DNA of 64,000 bases from Oceanicola sp. D3 (GCF_006351965.1 NZ_CP040932.1:3720001-3784000); one strand, 5' to 3'; counted from the stretch's first letter, positions 34,989 to 47,286 are shown. A program made the numbers and translations. Notes: a model not told the origin generated them from the sequence alone.

Positions 34989-36236
34989 TCAGGCCCGCCC
35001 GCCAAGCACCGCACCCGCAAGGTAGAGCGAGCCGCAAATCACCACCCGCGCCTCGGGAGAGGTGGCTGCAATTCGCGCAAGAGCCCCCGCCAGATCGGGG
35101 GCGATCTCGGCCTGCAACCCCAAAGCTGTCGCCGCCTGCGCCACCGCCTCGGGCGGGTGGGCCTTTTCCTCTCCGGGGATCGGCACGGCCACCACCCGGC
35201 CCGCCACCTCGGCCAATGGCGCGAGAAACGCCTCAACCGGTCGGTTGGCCAGCATCCCCACCACCAGCACCGTCTCCCGGGCAGGCAGGTCCGCCAGCCC
35301 GGCAGCGAGCACCTGCGCGGCGGCGGGGTTGTGGCCACCATCGAGCCACAGCTCCAGCCCCTCGCGCGGCTCCAACCGCTGCATCCGGGCGGGCCACTCG
35401 GCCCGGCTCATCGCCGCTTCCAGCGCCTCTTCGCCCTTGCCCAGCGCCCGCAGCGCCACCACGACAACGCCCGCATTGGCCACCTGATGCGGCCCACGCA
35501 GCACCGGCAGCGGCAGGTCCAAAAGGCCCGTCTCGTCCTGCACCACCAGCCGCCCGCGCTCCGCCGCGCCGTGCCAGTGCTGGCCCTCAACCAACAATGG
35601 TGCGCCGACCCGTGCAGCCGCCCGCTCAATGGCCTCTTCCGCCTCTTCGGCCTGTCGCGCCACCACGGCCCGCACGCCGCGCTTCAATATCCCGGCCTTC
35701 TCGCCCGCGATCTCACCCAGCGTCTCGCCCAGATATTCCTGATGATCCAATGCCACCGGGGTAACGACGCAAAGCGCCGGGCTGTCGATCACATTGGTCG
35801 CATCCAGCCGCCCGCCAAGGCCCACCTCCAGCAGGCACCAATCGGCAGGCTCCCGTGCCATGGCAACAAAGGCCGCCGCCGTCGTCGCCTCGAAAAAGGT
35901 GATCTCTTCGCCCGCGTTGGCCTCGATCACCTCTTCCAGCACGCCACATAGCGCGCCTTCAGAAATCTCCTGCCCCGCCAGCACGATCCGCTCGTGAAAC
36001 CGCACCAGATGCGGCGAGGTATAGGCATGCACCCTCTGCCCAGCGCCCTCCAGCCCGGCCCGCAGCATCGCCTGCACCGAGCCCTTGCCGTTGGTGCCCG
36101 CGATATGCACCACGGGCGGCAACTGCCGCTCGGGGTTGCCGAGGGCCGCGAGAAGCCGGTGCATCCGGCCCAATGTCAGGTCAATCTCCGCCGGGTGGAG
36201 CCGCATCAGCCGCTCCAGCAGGGCCGCGCTTGTCAC
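34989..36236 (-). CDS. folC: Bifunctional folylpolyglutamate synthase/dihydrofolate synthase
   Basis: Adds glutamate to dihydropteroate and extends the polyglutamate tail of folates. 415 residues; the Mur-ligase-type P-loop HIAGTNGKGSV is at about residues 43-53, with YTSPHLVRFHERI, the EVGLGGRLDATN motif and a C-terminal LDGGHNPAA. Its ATG overlaps the accD stop (ATGA), giving the accD-folC pair common in proteobacteria. Confidence 0.96.
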   Translation of the reverse strand: MTSAALLERLMRLHPAEIDLTLGRMHRLLAALGNPERQLPPVVHIAGTNGKGSVQAMLRAGLEGAGQRVHAYTSPHLVRFHERIVLAGQEISEGALCGVLEEVIEANAGEEITFFEATTAAAFVAMAREPADWCLLEVGLGGRLDATNVIDSPALCVVTPVALDHQEYLGETLGEIAGEKAGILKRGVRAVVARQAEEAEEAIERAAARVGAPLLVEGQHWHGAAERGRLVVQDETGLLDLPLPVLRGPHQVANAGVVVVALRALGKGEEALEAAMSRAEWPARMQRLEPREGLELWLDGGHNPAAAQVLAAGLADLPARETVLVVGMLANRPVEAFLAPLAEVAGRVVAVPIPGEEKAHPPEAVAQAATALGLQAEIAPDLAGALARIAATSPEARVVICGSLYLAGAVLGGRA

Positions 36237-37207
36237 TTCTTCTGCTCTTCCATCGGCGCAGCCTCATCGCCCGCCGCAGCCTGCGAGGGCTCGGGCTGCT
36301 CCGGTGCGGGCAGCTCAGGCTCGGGCGGCGGTGCAGGCAGATCGCCCACCACCGGCGGCTCCATCCCCATCAGCATCCGACAGAGCGACACCAGCTCTTC
36401 CTTCATCTTCTTGCGATGGGTCACCCGGTCGAGCATCCCGTGATCCAGCAGGTACTCGGCCCGTTGAAAGCCCTCCGGCAGCTGCTCACGAATGGTCTGC
36501 TCAATCACCCGCGTGCCAGCAAAGCCGATCAGCGCATTCGGCTCGGCAATGTGGATATCGCCCAGCATCGCGTAAGAGGCCGTCACCCCGCCCGTCGTCG
36601 GGTGCGTCAGCACCACGATGTAGGGCAGCCCGGCCTCTTTGAGCATCTGGATCGCCACGGTGGTGCGCGGCATCTGCATCAGCGCCAGAATGCCCTCCTG
36701 CATCCGGGCACCGCCAGCGGCGGAAAATACGATATAGGGCCGCTTCATCTTCACCGCGCGCTCTGCCCCCGCGATAAAGGCATTGCCCACATACATGCTC
36801 ATCGAGCCACCGATGAAGCTGAAATCCTGCGCCGCCGCCACAACCGGCGTGCGCCCCATCTCGCCCTCGGCCACCAGCATCGCCTCATGCTCGCCCGTCG
36901 CCCGCTGGGCCGCCTTCAGCCGGTCCGGATAGCGCTTCTGGTCGCGAAACTGCAGCGGGTCGGCCACCGGCTCGGGCACGTTCACCTCGGTGAAGATCCC
37001 GCCGTCGAACAGTGCCGTGAACCGCTCGCGCGGGGTGAGCTGCATGTGATGGTCGCAGCTTGTGCAGACGTTCAGATTGTCGCTCAGTTCCCGGTGGAAC
37101 AGCATCGTGCCGCACTCCGGGCACTTCTTCCACAGGTTCTCGGGCACCTCACGGCGCGAGAAGAGCGAGTTGATCTTCGGGCGAACGTAGTTGGAAATCC
37201 AGTTCAT
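36233..37207 (-). CDS. accD: Acetyl-CoA carboxylase carboxyltransferase subunit beta
   Basis: Catalyses carboxyl transfer to acetyl-CoA, the first step of fatty-acid synthesis, with AccA. 324 residues. The zinc ribbon (CPECG ... CTSC) is at about residues 28-50; the crotonase-type core includes GARMQEG and MLGDIHIAEPNALIGFAG. The last 35 residues are a Pro/Glu-rich tail. The ATG at MNWISNY is preceded by GGAAAGG. Confidence 0.97.
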   Translation of the reverse strand: MNWISNYVRPKINSLFSRREVPENLWKKCPECGTMLFHRELSDNLNVCTSCDHHMQLTPRERFTALFDGGIFTEVNVPEPVADPLQFRDQKRYPDRLKAAQRATGEHEAMLVAEGEMGRTPVVAAAQDFSFIGGSMSMYVGNAFIAGAERAVKMKRPYIVFSAAGGARMQEGILALMQMPRTTVAIQMLKEAGLPYIVVLTHPTTGGVTASYAMLGDIHIAEPNALIGFAGTRVIEQTIREQLPEGFQRAEYLLDHGMLDRVTHRKKMKEELVSLCRMLMGMEPPVVGDLPAPPPEPELPAPEQPEPSQAAAGDEAAPMEEQKK

Positions 37208-37270
37208 CGCACCTTTCCGAGGCTGCCTGCTGCTGCTTCGTGAGATAGGCCGAGCGCGGGGGAATTGCAA

Positions 37271-38439
37271 TCAACCCCGCCGATGAGCCACCACAGCAGC
37301 GCCGAGCGCTCCAAGCGCGAGCGCAAGCAAGGCGGCGAGCAGCACCGCAGGATCGGGGTGACGCGCCACAACCATGCCAATCGCCGCCGTCATCACAGCG
37401 CCCGCAGCCACCGTGAGGGCCCCCAGAAGGCCCGAGGCCGAGCCTGCCAGCCCTTCCACCGCAGCGATGGCACCGGCGTTTGAGGACGGCATCGTCAGCC
37501 CGTTGCCAAGCCCGATGAACATCACCGAGGCCACCATGCCCGGCGCACTCAATGGCCCGATGAGCAGCGCCCAAAGCAGCCCGCCCGCAAGCCCTGTCAC
37601 CGCGCAGAGCCGCCCGGCCAGCATCATCCGCGTCAGCCCCACCCGTTCCGCCAGCCGGGACGACAGGAACGCACCGCACATGAAGCCCCCGGTGATCGCC
37701 CCGAGCGCCGCGCCGGTGGCCGCCTCTCCCAGCCCGAACCGCGCCGCCGACACGGCGGGGAACCCGGCGATGTAGCCGTAAAATCCACCCGTGGAGAGCG
37801 CTGTGCAGGCGGCGAAAGCCCAAAAGCTGCCGTTGCTCAAGAGCCGCTTCGCGCTGGCCACGAAGGGCTCGCGCGGGGTGTTTTGCCGGGTTTCTCCGAA
37901 GTCGCGCCAGCAGAAGGCCAGCATCGCGGCGCCAGCCAGCGCATAGAGCCCAAAGATCGCCCGCCAGCCCAGCACCTGCGCCACCGCGCCGCCCAAGAGC
38001 GGCCGAGCAGCGGGGCCAGCGCCATTGCGCCCGAGATTGTGCCCATGATCCCCGCCGCCTTGCCCGGCGCAGCCGTGTCGCGTACCACGGCGAGGGTCAC
38101 CACCCAGCCCGCCGTGATCGCCGCCATCGGCATCCGCCAGCCCAGAAAGCCCGCCGCGCTGCCCGAAAGCGCAACCCCCGCCGAGGCCAGCACATAAAGC
38201 GCCAGTGCGCCCAGCATCACCGGCCTGCGCCCCAGCCTGTCGGCCAGCGGCTCCATCACCACCTGCGCAACCGCCGTCACCGCCAGATAGCCCGCAATCG
38301 CAAGGTTCACCGTGGCATAGCTCGTGCCCAGCTCCGCCGCGATGGCGGGCAGCGCGGGGACAAACATGTTCAGCGATACGGTCGAAAGGCCGGTGAGCAG
38401 GATCAGCGTGATGAGCCGTGGCGGGCTGCGCATGGCCAT
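37271..38439 (-). pseudogene. Bcr/CflA-type MFS transporter broken by a one-base frameshift
   Basis: A 12-TM drug-resistance-type major facilitator split over two frames. The N-terminal half (MAMRSPPRLITLILL to ISGAMALAPLLG) reads from 38439; the C-terminal half (PLLGGAVAQVLGWRAIFG onward) reads in another frame to 37271. At the join the coding strand has GGCCGCTC where GGCCCGCTC would restore the frame, so one C is missing near 38001. The rest is intact, including the LADRLGRRP motif. Either a recent loss or a sequencing error; without the shift it would be about 389 residues. Confidence 0.85.
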
Positions 38440-38583
38440 GGCTCCTTCTGGCCGAGAAAAAGCCCGGCACAGAACGGGCTGGCCGGGCGCTCCGGAAGGC
38501 GGCGAGCCGCGCTCCCACGGCAAAGTTTAGGTCTTCTCACCTTTATGGCTCATTCTACATCGCGGCCCGAATCCGCGCAAGCC

Positions 38584-39477
38584 TCAGCGGTCGAGCAAGC
38601 CCTTGATGATCCACCAGTTGCCAAACAAAAGCACGATCGAAACCACCAGCCCGAGCGAAACGATGCCCTCCTCCGCAAGGCCCCACGGCGTTACGTAAAG
38701 CGCGAGGCCAGTGATGGTGCCCTCGATGCTCACGATGAAGAGCGCGAGCAGATTGTTGGCAAAGTGAAAGCCCATCGCCGCGCCCAGCGAGCCGGTGCGC
38801 TCGGTCAAATCAGCGGCGACGAGGCCGAAGGCGAAGGCCGAGAGCAGCACCAACGGCAAGTTGCGGCCCGCTTCCGGATCCCAGTGCAGCAGGCCAAAGG
38901 CCAGCGCAGGCAGGGTAAACCAGATCCAGCGCGCCGCAAAGCGGGCGGCGAGCTGTTGCATGAGATAGCCACGAAACAGGATCTCCTCCGCCGCGATCTG
39001 CAAAAACAGCAGCGGCAGCGCAAGCGGCATCCATATCAGCCAGCGGCCCATCTCGAGGTTCGCCACCGGCGGCCAGATCGCAGCACTGGCCACCATCAGC
39101 CCGCCAAAGACGAGGGCGACCACCCCAAAGGCGGTGACAAACCCGCGCCACCAGTCTCCCCACGGCCCGAAGATCGTGTTCGGCCCCCGGAAGTGCAGCG
39201 CCGCCGCCGCCAGCACCGGGCCCAGTGCCATGCCGCCGAAGGTCAGCAGCAGCAGGGCCACCGATCCGGGGTAACGGCCCGCCTGAAGCTCTTGGAAAAA
39301 CGGCATCACGCCCCAAAGGCCCTGCTCTGCCGCCACCACGCCCACCGCGCCGCCCAGCACGATGAGCGTCCATGAGATGTAGATGAAGACGATCAGCAGC
39401 ACGCCCAGAAGCAGCCGCCATATCTGCGGATAAACCCGTGCGGGCACCAGCATCGCCGCAAATTCCGGATGTCTCAT
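38584..39477 (-). CDS. CPBP-family intramembrane glutamic endopeptidase
   Basis: 297 residues with about eight membrane segments. The Abi/CPBP motifs are present: EEILFRGYL (the EExxxR motif) at about residue 163, then FGLLHW and HFANN. CPBP proteins include CAAX prenyl proteases and bacteriocin-immunity proteins; the substrate is unknown. Next to a paralogue in the same orientation. Confidence 0.88.
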   Translation of the reverse strand: MRHPEFAAMLVPARVYPQIWRLLLGVLLIVFIYISWTLIVLGGAVGVVAAEQGLWGVMPFFQELQAGRYPGSVALLLLTFGGMALGPVLAAAALHFRGPNTIFGPWGDWWRGFVTAFGVVALVFGGLMVASAAIWPPVANLEMGRWLIWMPLALPLLFLQIAAEEILFRGYLMQQLAARFAARWIWFTLPALAFGLLHWDPEAGRNLPLVLLSAFAFGLVAADLTERTGSLGAAMGFHFANNLLALFIVSIEGTITGLALYVTPWGLAEEGIVSLGLVVSIVLLFGNWWIIKGLLDR

Positions 39478-39535
39478 CTTGCGCTCTCCCGCCGGTCGGG
39501 GCCTGCCCCGACGCTATCTTCCGCCAATATCCGCC

Positions 39536-40417
39536 TCACGCCCGGATCGCCACCCGCGCCGCCAGCCATGCAACAAGCAGCAGCGCAAATTCCACCGGCA
39601 TCAGCCCCGGAATAACACCTGCATCAGCTGCAAACGGCGTGTGATAGAGCGCCAGCCCGGCCGCCGGTCCGGGCAACGACACGCCCAACAGGGCCACCGC
39701 GTTGTTCACGATGTGCAACGCCAGCGCCGGGCCAAGGTTTCCCGCCCGCGCCGTGAGATCGGCGGCGACAAGGCCAAAGCAAAGCGCCCAGAGGCAAAAC
39801 CAGATGGCATTGTCGCCCGAGCTTGCCGTCCAGTGCAGCAAGGCAAACAGGATCGCGGGCACCGCCATCCACGCCCAGCTGCCCTCCCGCGTGCCTGCCG
39901 CAATCTGCTGGGTGAGATAGCCACGAAAGAACACCTCCTCCGTGCCCGCCTGCACCGCCACGGCAGCCAGCCCCAACGGCAGATAAAGCAACCAGCGGTT
40001 CGTCGGCATCAGCGCATTGGGCACCACGTCATAATCGGTCGGCAAAATCGCAATCGCGCCGATGTAGAGCGGCACAAGCCAATAAAGCACCCGAAAGAAA
40101 TCTCCCGCCGCATGGGCCCCCGGCCCGAACAGGCTGAGAAATCCACGCCAATGCATCGCCCGCAGCGCCACCACCAGCCCCAGCGCAAACAGCCCATGCG
40201 AGAACAGCGCCGCCAGCGTGCGCCCCGCCGATGTGCCGTCGGACTGAAAGATCGCCTCCACCGCATTCGGGCCGCCAAAGCCCGCGACGACGATGAAAAC
40301 CAGCTGCTGCAACACCATCACGGTAACAAACATCAGCCCCAGCACTGCCCCGATCCGCCAAAGGTCGGGGGTGGCTTGGGCCGGTGCCGCAAACTCGCTC
40401 AGCCGTTTATATGCCAT
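39536..40417 (-). CDS. CPBP-family intramembrane glutamic endopeptidase (paralogue)
   Basis: 293 residues, same membrane layout and motifs as the next gene: [15 protein letters not shown] and HIVNN. The two are clearly homologous over the C-terminal half but differ elsewhere, so this is an old tandem duplication. The start (MAYKRLSEF) is the first ATG with family-like sequence. Divergent from ilvD with about 110 bases between. Confidence 0.87.
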   Translation of the reverse strand: MAYKRLSEFAAPAQATPDLWRIGAVLGLMFVTVMVLQQLVFIVVAGFGGPNAVEAIFQSDGTSAGRTLAALFSHGLFALGLVVALRAMHWRGFLSLFGPGAHAAGDFFRVLYWLVPLYIGAIAILPTDYDVVPNALMPTNRWLLYLPLGLAAVAVQAGTEEVFFRGYLTQQIAAGTREGSWAWMAVPAILFALLHWTASSGDNAIWFCLWALCFGLVAADLTARAGNLGPALALHIVNNAVALLGVSLPGPAAGLALYHTPFAADAGVIPGLMPVEFALLLVAWLAARVAIRA

Positions 40418-40529
40418 GGTTGCACCCCATCCCTGTGAGATAGGCGAGCGCGGCAGGGGGCGCAATCCGGCTTGCCCCTCCGTCGCGCCGGGCTTATTCC
40501 GACAGGCGACTGAGAACGGGAGAGAAACC

Positions 40530-42293
40530 ATGCTGAAACGCCAGGCCGACAAATCCAAATTGCCCAGCCGCCACGTGACCGAAGGGCCGGAGCGCGCGCC
40601 GCACCGCTCCTACCTCTACGCCATGGGCCTCTCCGAGGATGAAATTCACCGCCCCCTCGTCGGCGTCGCCACCTGCTGGAACGAGGCCGCGCCCTGCAAC
40701 ATCTCGCTCAACCGTCAGGCCCAGGCCGTGAAGCTCGGGGTGAAGGCCGCAGCAGGCACGCCGCGCGAGTTCACCACCATCACCGTGACGGATGGCATCG
40801 CCATGGGCCACGAGGGCATGCGCGCCTCGCTGGCGTCCCGTGAGGCCATCGCCGATACCGTAGAGCTCACCATGCGTGGCCACTGCTACGATGCCATCGT
40901 TGGCCTCGCGGGCTGCGACAAATCCCTGCCCGGCATGATGATGGCGATGGTCCGCCTCAACACGCCCTCCGTCTTCATCTACGGCGGCTCGATCCTTCCG
41001 GGCAAAGCGCCCCAAAACAACGAGATCCCCGAAGATTTCCGCACCCGTGACCTGACGGTGCAGGATATGTTCGAGGCCGTGGGCCGCCACCAGAACCACG
41101 AAATGTCCGACGCCGCGCTGGATATGCTCGAGCGCGTGGCCTGCCCCTCCGCCGGCGCTTGCGGCGGCCAGTTCACCGCCAACACCATGGCCTGTGTGTC
41201 GGAGGCCATCGGCCTCGCGCTGATGAACAGCTCGGGCATGCCCGCGCCCTACGAAAGCCGCGATCAGTATTCCGAGGCCTCCGGCCGCGCGGTGATGAAC
41301 CTGATCGAAAAGAACATCCGCGCCCGTGATGTCGTAACCCGCGAAAGCCTCGAAAACGCCGCCCGCGTCGTCGCCTGCACCGGCGGCTCCACCAACGCTG
41401 GCCTGCACCTCCCGGCCATCGCCCACGAGGCCGGCATCGACTTTTTCCTCGAAGACGTCTGCGACATCTTCAAAGACACCCCCTACTTCGTCGATCTCAA
41501 GCCCGGCGGCCAATATGTCGCCAAGGATCTCTATGACGCGGGCGGCATCCCGGTGGTGATGAAAGAGCTGCGCAAGGCGGGCCTCATCCATGAAGACTGC
41601 ATGACAGCCACCGGCAACTCCATCGGTGAAGAGCTTGACCAGATCTCCCGCGAGGCCGACGGCAAGGTGATCTACCCCATCGAAACCCCGCTGACCAAGA
41701 CCGGCGGCGTTGTTGGCCTCAAGGGCAACCTCGCCCCCGATGGCGCCATCGTGAAGGTCGCGGGCATCCCCTCGCAGCACCAGCGTTTCGTCGGCCCGGC
41801 CCGCGTGTTCGAGAACGAGGAAGAGGCCTTCGCCGCCGTGAAGGCCCGCGCCTATGAAGAGGGCGAAGTCATCGTCATCCGCAACGAAGGCCCCGCAGGC
41901 GGCCCCGGCATGCGCGAAATGCTGGCCACCACCGCCGCACTTTCCGGGCAGGGCATGGGCAAGAAGGTCGCGCTCATCACCGATGGCCGCTTCTCCGGTG
42001 CAACGCGCGGCTTCTGCGTCGGCCACGTTGGCCCCGAGTCCGCCCACGGCGGGCCGATCGCGCTTCTGCAGAACGGCGATGTCATCACCATCGACGCGGT
42101 CAACGGCGAGCTTTCGGTCGACCTCTCCGACGAGGTGCTGGCCGAGCGCAAGGCCGCATGGCCCGGCCCCCGCAAAACCGACTATGCCTCCGGCTCGCTC
42201 TGGAAATACGCCCAACTCGTCGGCTCGGCCAAATATGGCGCGGTGACCCATCCGGGCGCGAAGGTCGAAACCCACGTCTACATGGACCAGTAA
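40530..42293 (+). CDS. ilvD: Dihydroxy-acid dehydratase
   Basis: Fe-S enzyme of branched-chain amino-acid synthesis, dehydrating dihydroxy-isovalerate/methylvalerate. 587 residues. The cluster cysteines are in ATCWNEA..., [12 protein letters not shown] and [10 protein letters not shown]; the C-terminal GRFSGATRG motif is present. The start with GAGAGAAACC before the ATG is the standard N-terminus. A small lipoprotein gene follows by one base. Confidence 0.95.
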   Translation: MLKRQADKSKLPSRHVTEGPERAPHRSYLYAMGLSEDEIHRPLVGVATCWNEAAPCNISLNRQAQAVKLGVKAAAGTPREFTTITVTDGIAMGHEGMRASLASREAIADTVELTMRGHCYDAIVGLAGCDKSLPGMMMAMVRLNTPSVFIYGGSILPGKAPQNNEIPEDFRTRDLTVQDMFEAVGRHQNHEMSDAALDMLERVACPSAGACGGQFTANTMACVSEAIGLALMNSSGMPAPYESRDQYSEASGRAVMNLIEKNIRARDVVTRESLENAARVVACTGGSTNAGLHLPAIAHEAGIDFFLEDVCDIFKDTPYFVDLKPGGQYVAKDLYDAGGIPVVMKELRKAGLIHEDCMTATGNSIGEELDQISREADGKVIYPIETPLTKTGGVVGLKGNLAPDGAIVKVAGIPSQHQRFVGPARVFENEEEAFAAVKARAYEEGEVIVIRNEGPAGGPGMREMLATTAALSGQGMGKKVALITDGRFSGATRGFCVGHVGPESAHGGPIALLQNGDVITIDAVNGELSVDLSDEVLAERKAAWPGPRKTDYASGSLWKYAQLVGSAKYGAVTHPGAKVETHVYMDQ

Positions 42294-42294
42294 C

Positions 42295-42966
42295 ATGCGG
42301 CTTGGGCGGCTCTTTGCGGCGCTCATCGCGCTGGCAACCCTTGCCGGATGCGAAGGCACCGAACTGCCCGGCTTTCTCGCCGGATCGGCCGATACAGCCG
42401 GTGCGGCGGGGGCGGGCGGCGCGGCTCCGGCCAGCTCGATCCCGCCCAAGCCGCCCACCCGCCTCACGGTGACGGGCGTCACGGTGGCCGCGCCCGAGGG
42501 CTATTGCGTTGATACAAGGGCGCGCAAAGGCGGCTTCGTGCTGCTTGCGGCCTGCTCGGCCATCAGCCAATCACCCGAGCACCCCGCGCCGGGGCGGATG
42601 GGGCTGCTGACGGCAACCATCGGCAAACGCGGCTCCGGCGCGGATCCGGTGAACCCGGGCCAGCTCGCCGCCTATTTCCGCTCCGCTTCGGGCCGCGCCG
42701 CGCTGTCTTACGCAGGCGAGGCTTCCAGCGTGGTCATCACCGAAACCGTCGAGCGCCCCGGCCTCTTCATGGTCGCCCTCGTCGACAGCGCCGCCCCGCC
42801 CAGCCCAGAGCTTGGCACCGCGCGCTGGCGCGGGTTCTTCACGGTCAACGGGCGTCTGGTTTCGGTGGTGCTGCACTCGCTGAAGGACGACCCGGTCGGC
42901 AAACAGGCAGGCCTCGGCTTGTTGCAGGAGTTCGTTGCGCGAATTCGCGCCGAAACCGCAGGTTGA
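42295..42966 (+). CDS. Putative lipoprotein of unknown function
   Basis: 223 residues. A lipoprotein signal (LIALATLAGC, Cys at residue 19) is followed by a Gly/Ala/Pro linker and a beta-rich domain (TVTGVTVAAPEGYCVDT, TVNGRLVSVVLHSL). No family recognised. It starts just after the ilvD stop, so it is probably expressed from the ilvD transcript, which may be incidental. Confidence 0.75.
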   Translation: MRLGRLFAALIALATLAGCEGTELPGFLAGSADTAGAAGAGGAAPASSIPPKPPTRLTVTGVTVAAPEGYCVDTRARKGGFVLLAACSAISQSPEHPAPGRMGLLTATIGKRGSGADPVNPGQLAAYFRSASGRAALSYAGEASSVVITETVERPGLFMVALVDSAAPPSPELGTARWRGFFTVNGRLVSVVLHSLKDDPVGKQAGLGLLQEFVARIRAETAG

Positions 42967-43121
42967 GCGCCGCCTGCGCAGGCAAGGGTGCGACATCCGC
43001 GCCGCAGCCGGGATTTGCAGTATTGAAACACTTTCCCGTCAGTATCATACCGGCGTAGAGTATTCGCACGCCCCGGACGAACCGCCGCACGGCACAACGA
43101 GCAAGCAAGGCGCCCGAGAGC

Positions 43122-43898
43122 ATGGCCAAACCGATGGACAGCCTGATCGACCGTGTCGCACACCGCCGCGCCCTGCGCCGGTGGGGGCGTGCTGCCGATG
43201 CCGCGGCCTCCGTCGATCTGGCGCATCTGCGCGGGCTGCGCACCCGAGCCCGGCAACTCCGCCGCCAGCTTGATCGGGTGATGCACGAGGCCGAGAGCCG
43301 GCTCACCCTGCCGCTGATCGACAGCAACGCAATCCGCAAGCCGCTGGGCACCGAATGGGCATGGCGCCCCGAAATCTGGCGCGGCCCCATCTCGCCCCCC
43401 GGCGTCGCGGCGGCCGAAACCCGCACCATGCTCGGCGGCGAAACCACGCTGCACCACGATTGCGCCGTCAGCGAGCTGACCCTCCGCCAAATCCGCAACA
43501 CCTCGGGCGAAGACCTCGCCCCCTTCGGCCTGCGGATGGATGTGTTCCGCTTCGACGGCTCCTTCCTCAGCCTCGTCATCGAGCTGCCGCACGGCGCGGT
43601 CGACGGGCTGAAGCGCAAGCACATCATGTCGCTGGACGTGCAGGTTGAGGCCGAGAAACCGCTAGAAATCTTCGCCCGCCTCAACATCAAGCACGGCCCC
43701 AACACCGAGCAGGTGGTGCGCGAGCTGCCAATGGGCACCGATGGCCCGCAGGTGGCCGAGTTCGACCTTGCCTATTCGGATCTCAACGAAAAGCGGGTAG
43801 AGAAAGCCTGGATCGACCTGATCTTCGAAGGCCCGCAGATGAACCAGATCATGCTGCGCGATGTCACGCTCACGCGCAGACCACGTGCCGAAATCTGA
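43122..43898 (+). CDS. DUF6478-family protein
   Basis: 258 residues resembling DUF6478, found mainly in Rhodobacteraceae. The N-terminal 60 residues are basic and helical (RRALRRWGRAADAAASV, RARQLRRQLDRVMHEAE), followed by a beta-rich domain (WRPEIWRGPISPPG, FRFDGSFLSLVIELP, AWIDLIFEGPQMNQIMLRD). No signal peptide or membrane segment. Pairs with the next gene, 15 bases on. A weak promoter (TTGAAA, 17 bases, CATACC) can be read in the 155-base gap upstream. Confidence 0.75.
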   Translation: MAKPMDSLIDRVAHRRALRRWGRAADAAASVDLAHLRGLRTRARQLRRQLDRVMHEAESRLTLPLIDSNAIRKPLGTEWAWRPEIWRGPISPPGVAAAETRTMLGGETTLHHDCAVSELTLRQIRNTSGEDLAPFGLRMDVFRFDGSFLSLVIELPHGAVDGLKRKHIMSLDVQVEAEKPLEIFARLNIKHGPNTEQVVRELPMGTDGPQVAEFDLAYSDLNEKRVEKAWIDLIFEGPQMNQIMLRDVTLTRRPRAEI

Positions 43899-43913
43899 CG
43901 AGGACGCAGGCCG

Positions 43914-44318
43914 ATGCCCGATACAGCCACAAGCAGCCAGCTCACCCTGACCAAAACCCGCATCCACGCTGGCGTGTGGGAAGGGATGCTGATGGCCGAG
44001 GCCACCGGCACCGTTCAGCCGCAAATCGAGGTGCTGCACCTCGATACAGCGCTGCCCGGTGTGGAGCTGAAGGCCGATGGCGAAATGCAGAACCTCTGGC
44101 AACTCCGCGTGCCCATCCCCGCCGAGCTGCTCTCTGAAGGGGTGCAAACCTTCACCATCCGCGATGCCCGCACCGGCGCCACCCTTGAGCATTTCACCAT
44201 CGTCACCGGCCAGCCGCTGGAAGATGACATCCGCGCCGAGGTCGACCTGCTGCGCGCCGAGCTCGACATGCTGAAAAAGGCCTTCCGCCGCCACTGCCTC
44301 GAAGTGCTTGGCCGCTAA
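43914..44318 (+). CDS. Unknown partner of the DUF6478 gene
   Basis: 134 residues. A beta-sandwich-like core (TKTRIHAGVWEGML, IEVLHLDTALPGVEL, LWQLRVPIPAELLSEGVQTFTI split at residue 65) is followed by a C-terminal coiled coil (LEDDIRAEVDLLRAELDML). Its repeated strand pattern resembles the C-terminal half of the upstream protein. Unknown function; the pair is likely one operon and perhaps one complex. Confidence 0.7.
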   Translation: MPDTATSSQLTLTKTRIHAGVWEGMLMAEATGTVQPQIEVLHLDTALPGVELKADGEMQNLWQLRVPIPAELLSEGVQTFTIRDARTGATLEHFTIVTGQPLEDDIRAEVDLLRAELDMLKKAFRRHCLEVLGR

Positions 44319-44331
44319 CGCGCGCGCTCAC

Positions 44332-44973
44332 TTACCGCGGCTTGATGTGCTCGCTGAATGACTTGCTCACCCCGTCAGGCCACGCCCGCACCCATCTTCC
44401 GGCAAAATGCCCCGTCGGGCGTTTGACCACGAAGCCCCCCACCTCGATCGCCGCCATCTGAATTTGATAGGGCGCATTTACATGCACCCCGGTCGCCTTC
44501 GCCATCTTGACCATGAACTGGTGGCCAACCCCCTTCTTCTCGATCCCCGTGTCGTTGAACAGCGAATACCCCAACGCCGCCGTTGTGCCGTAAGTGCTCT
44601 CCACCTCGCGCACGTCAAGTTTTATCCCGGCCGCCGCCACGTTGCAGCAATGCGCATCTATCCCGTTGTGCCGCTTGGCAAAGTTGCCCTTCAATGGCGC
44701 GAGGTCATCCACCGTGCTGAACGAGATCTTCTTGCCCAGCTTGATCTCCGCCGGAGCCCCGTGGGAGTTGATGACAATCCCGCCAATCTTCGCGCCTTCC
44801 TTGGTACAATGCGCGACGATCTTCTCGGCCAGCTCCTTGGCCGTCATGCTCTTCTCAATCGTCCAATGCAGCACGCTCCAGCCAGCCGGCGGGTCTTTGT
44901 CGATAGAGAAGGTTACACCGGCCCCGGGCACATCATGCCCGTGCAGGTAAAAAATGATCGCACTTTCAGCCAA
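44332..44973 (-). CDS. Stand-alone DUF4347/caspase-like protein
   Basis: 213 residues. The order of motifs matches DUF4347, a caspase-fold (clan CD-like) domain usually seen at the N-terminus of giant adhesins: VINSHGAPAEIKLG with the candidate catalytic His, then about 45 residues on IDAHCCNVAAAG with the candidate Cys, then GVHVNAPYQ. Here it stands alone, without signal peptide. The start is TTG, preceded by GAGG; no ATG lies nearby. Peptidase activity is inferred only from the His/Cys positions. Confidence 0.6.
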   Translation of the reverse strand: MAESAIIFYLHGHDVPGAGVTFSIDKDPPAGWSVLHWTIEKSMTAKELAEKIVAHCTKEGAKIGGIVINSHGAPAEIKLGKKISFSTVDDLAPLKGNFAKRHNGIDAHCCNVAAAGIKLDVREVESTYGTTAALGYSLFNDTGIEKKGVGHQFMVKMAKATGVHVNAPYQIQMAAIEVGGFVVKRPTGHFAGRWVRAWPDGVSKSFSEHIKPR

Positions 44974-45013
44974 GGGTCTGCCTCACTGGTGGTTTCGCGC
45001 CGCAGGGCGCTGA

Positions 45014-47182
<2,169 letters not shown>

Positions 47183-47264
47183 TCGGATGAGGCGGGGGCG
47201 GAGGCAGGCACAGCGCCCGCCGCGTTAACGCACCGGGCTTTGCGCCATCTCATAGGTATGGGTT

Positions 47265-47286
47265 GTGCATAGGATGTGCATAGGAT
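47265..47286. repeat. Two tandem 11-bp repeats
   Basis: GTGCATAGGAT occurs twice head-to-tail, with a related CATAGGTATG just before and TTGCCCATGCAA after. It lies in the gap between converging fadH and the hydroxyacid dehydrogenase gene. Confidence 0.75.

Noticed and set aside
36927-36950. tRNA or rRNA genes anywhere in the window
   Set aside because: I looked for T-loop (GTTCGAATC) and anticodon-stem patterns; the matches seen lie inside coding genes and lack cloverleaf partners. Coordinates are a placeholder for a window-wide check.
40494-42482. Long open frame (662 codons) antisense to ilvD
   Set aside because: Gly/His/Val-rich shadow of a well-supported gene on the other strand.
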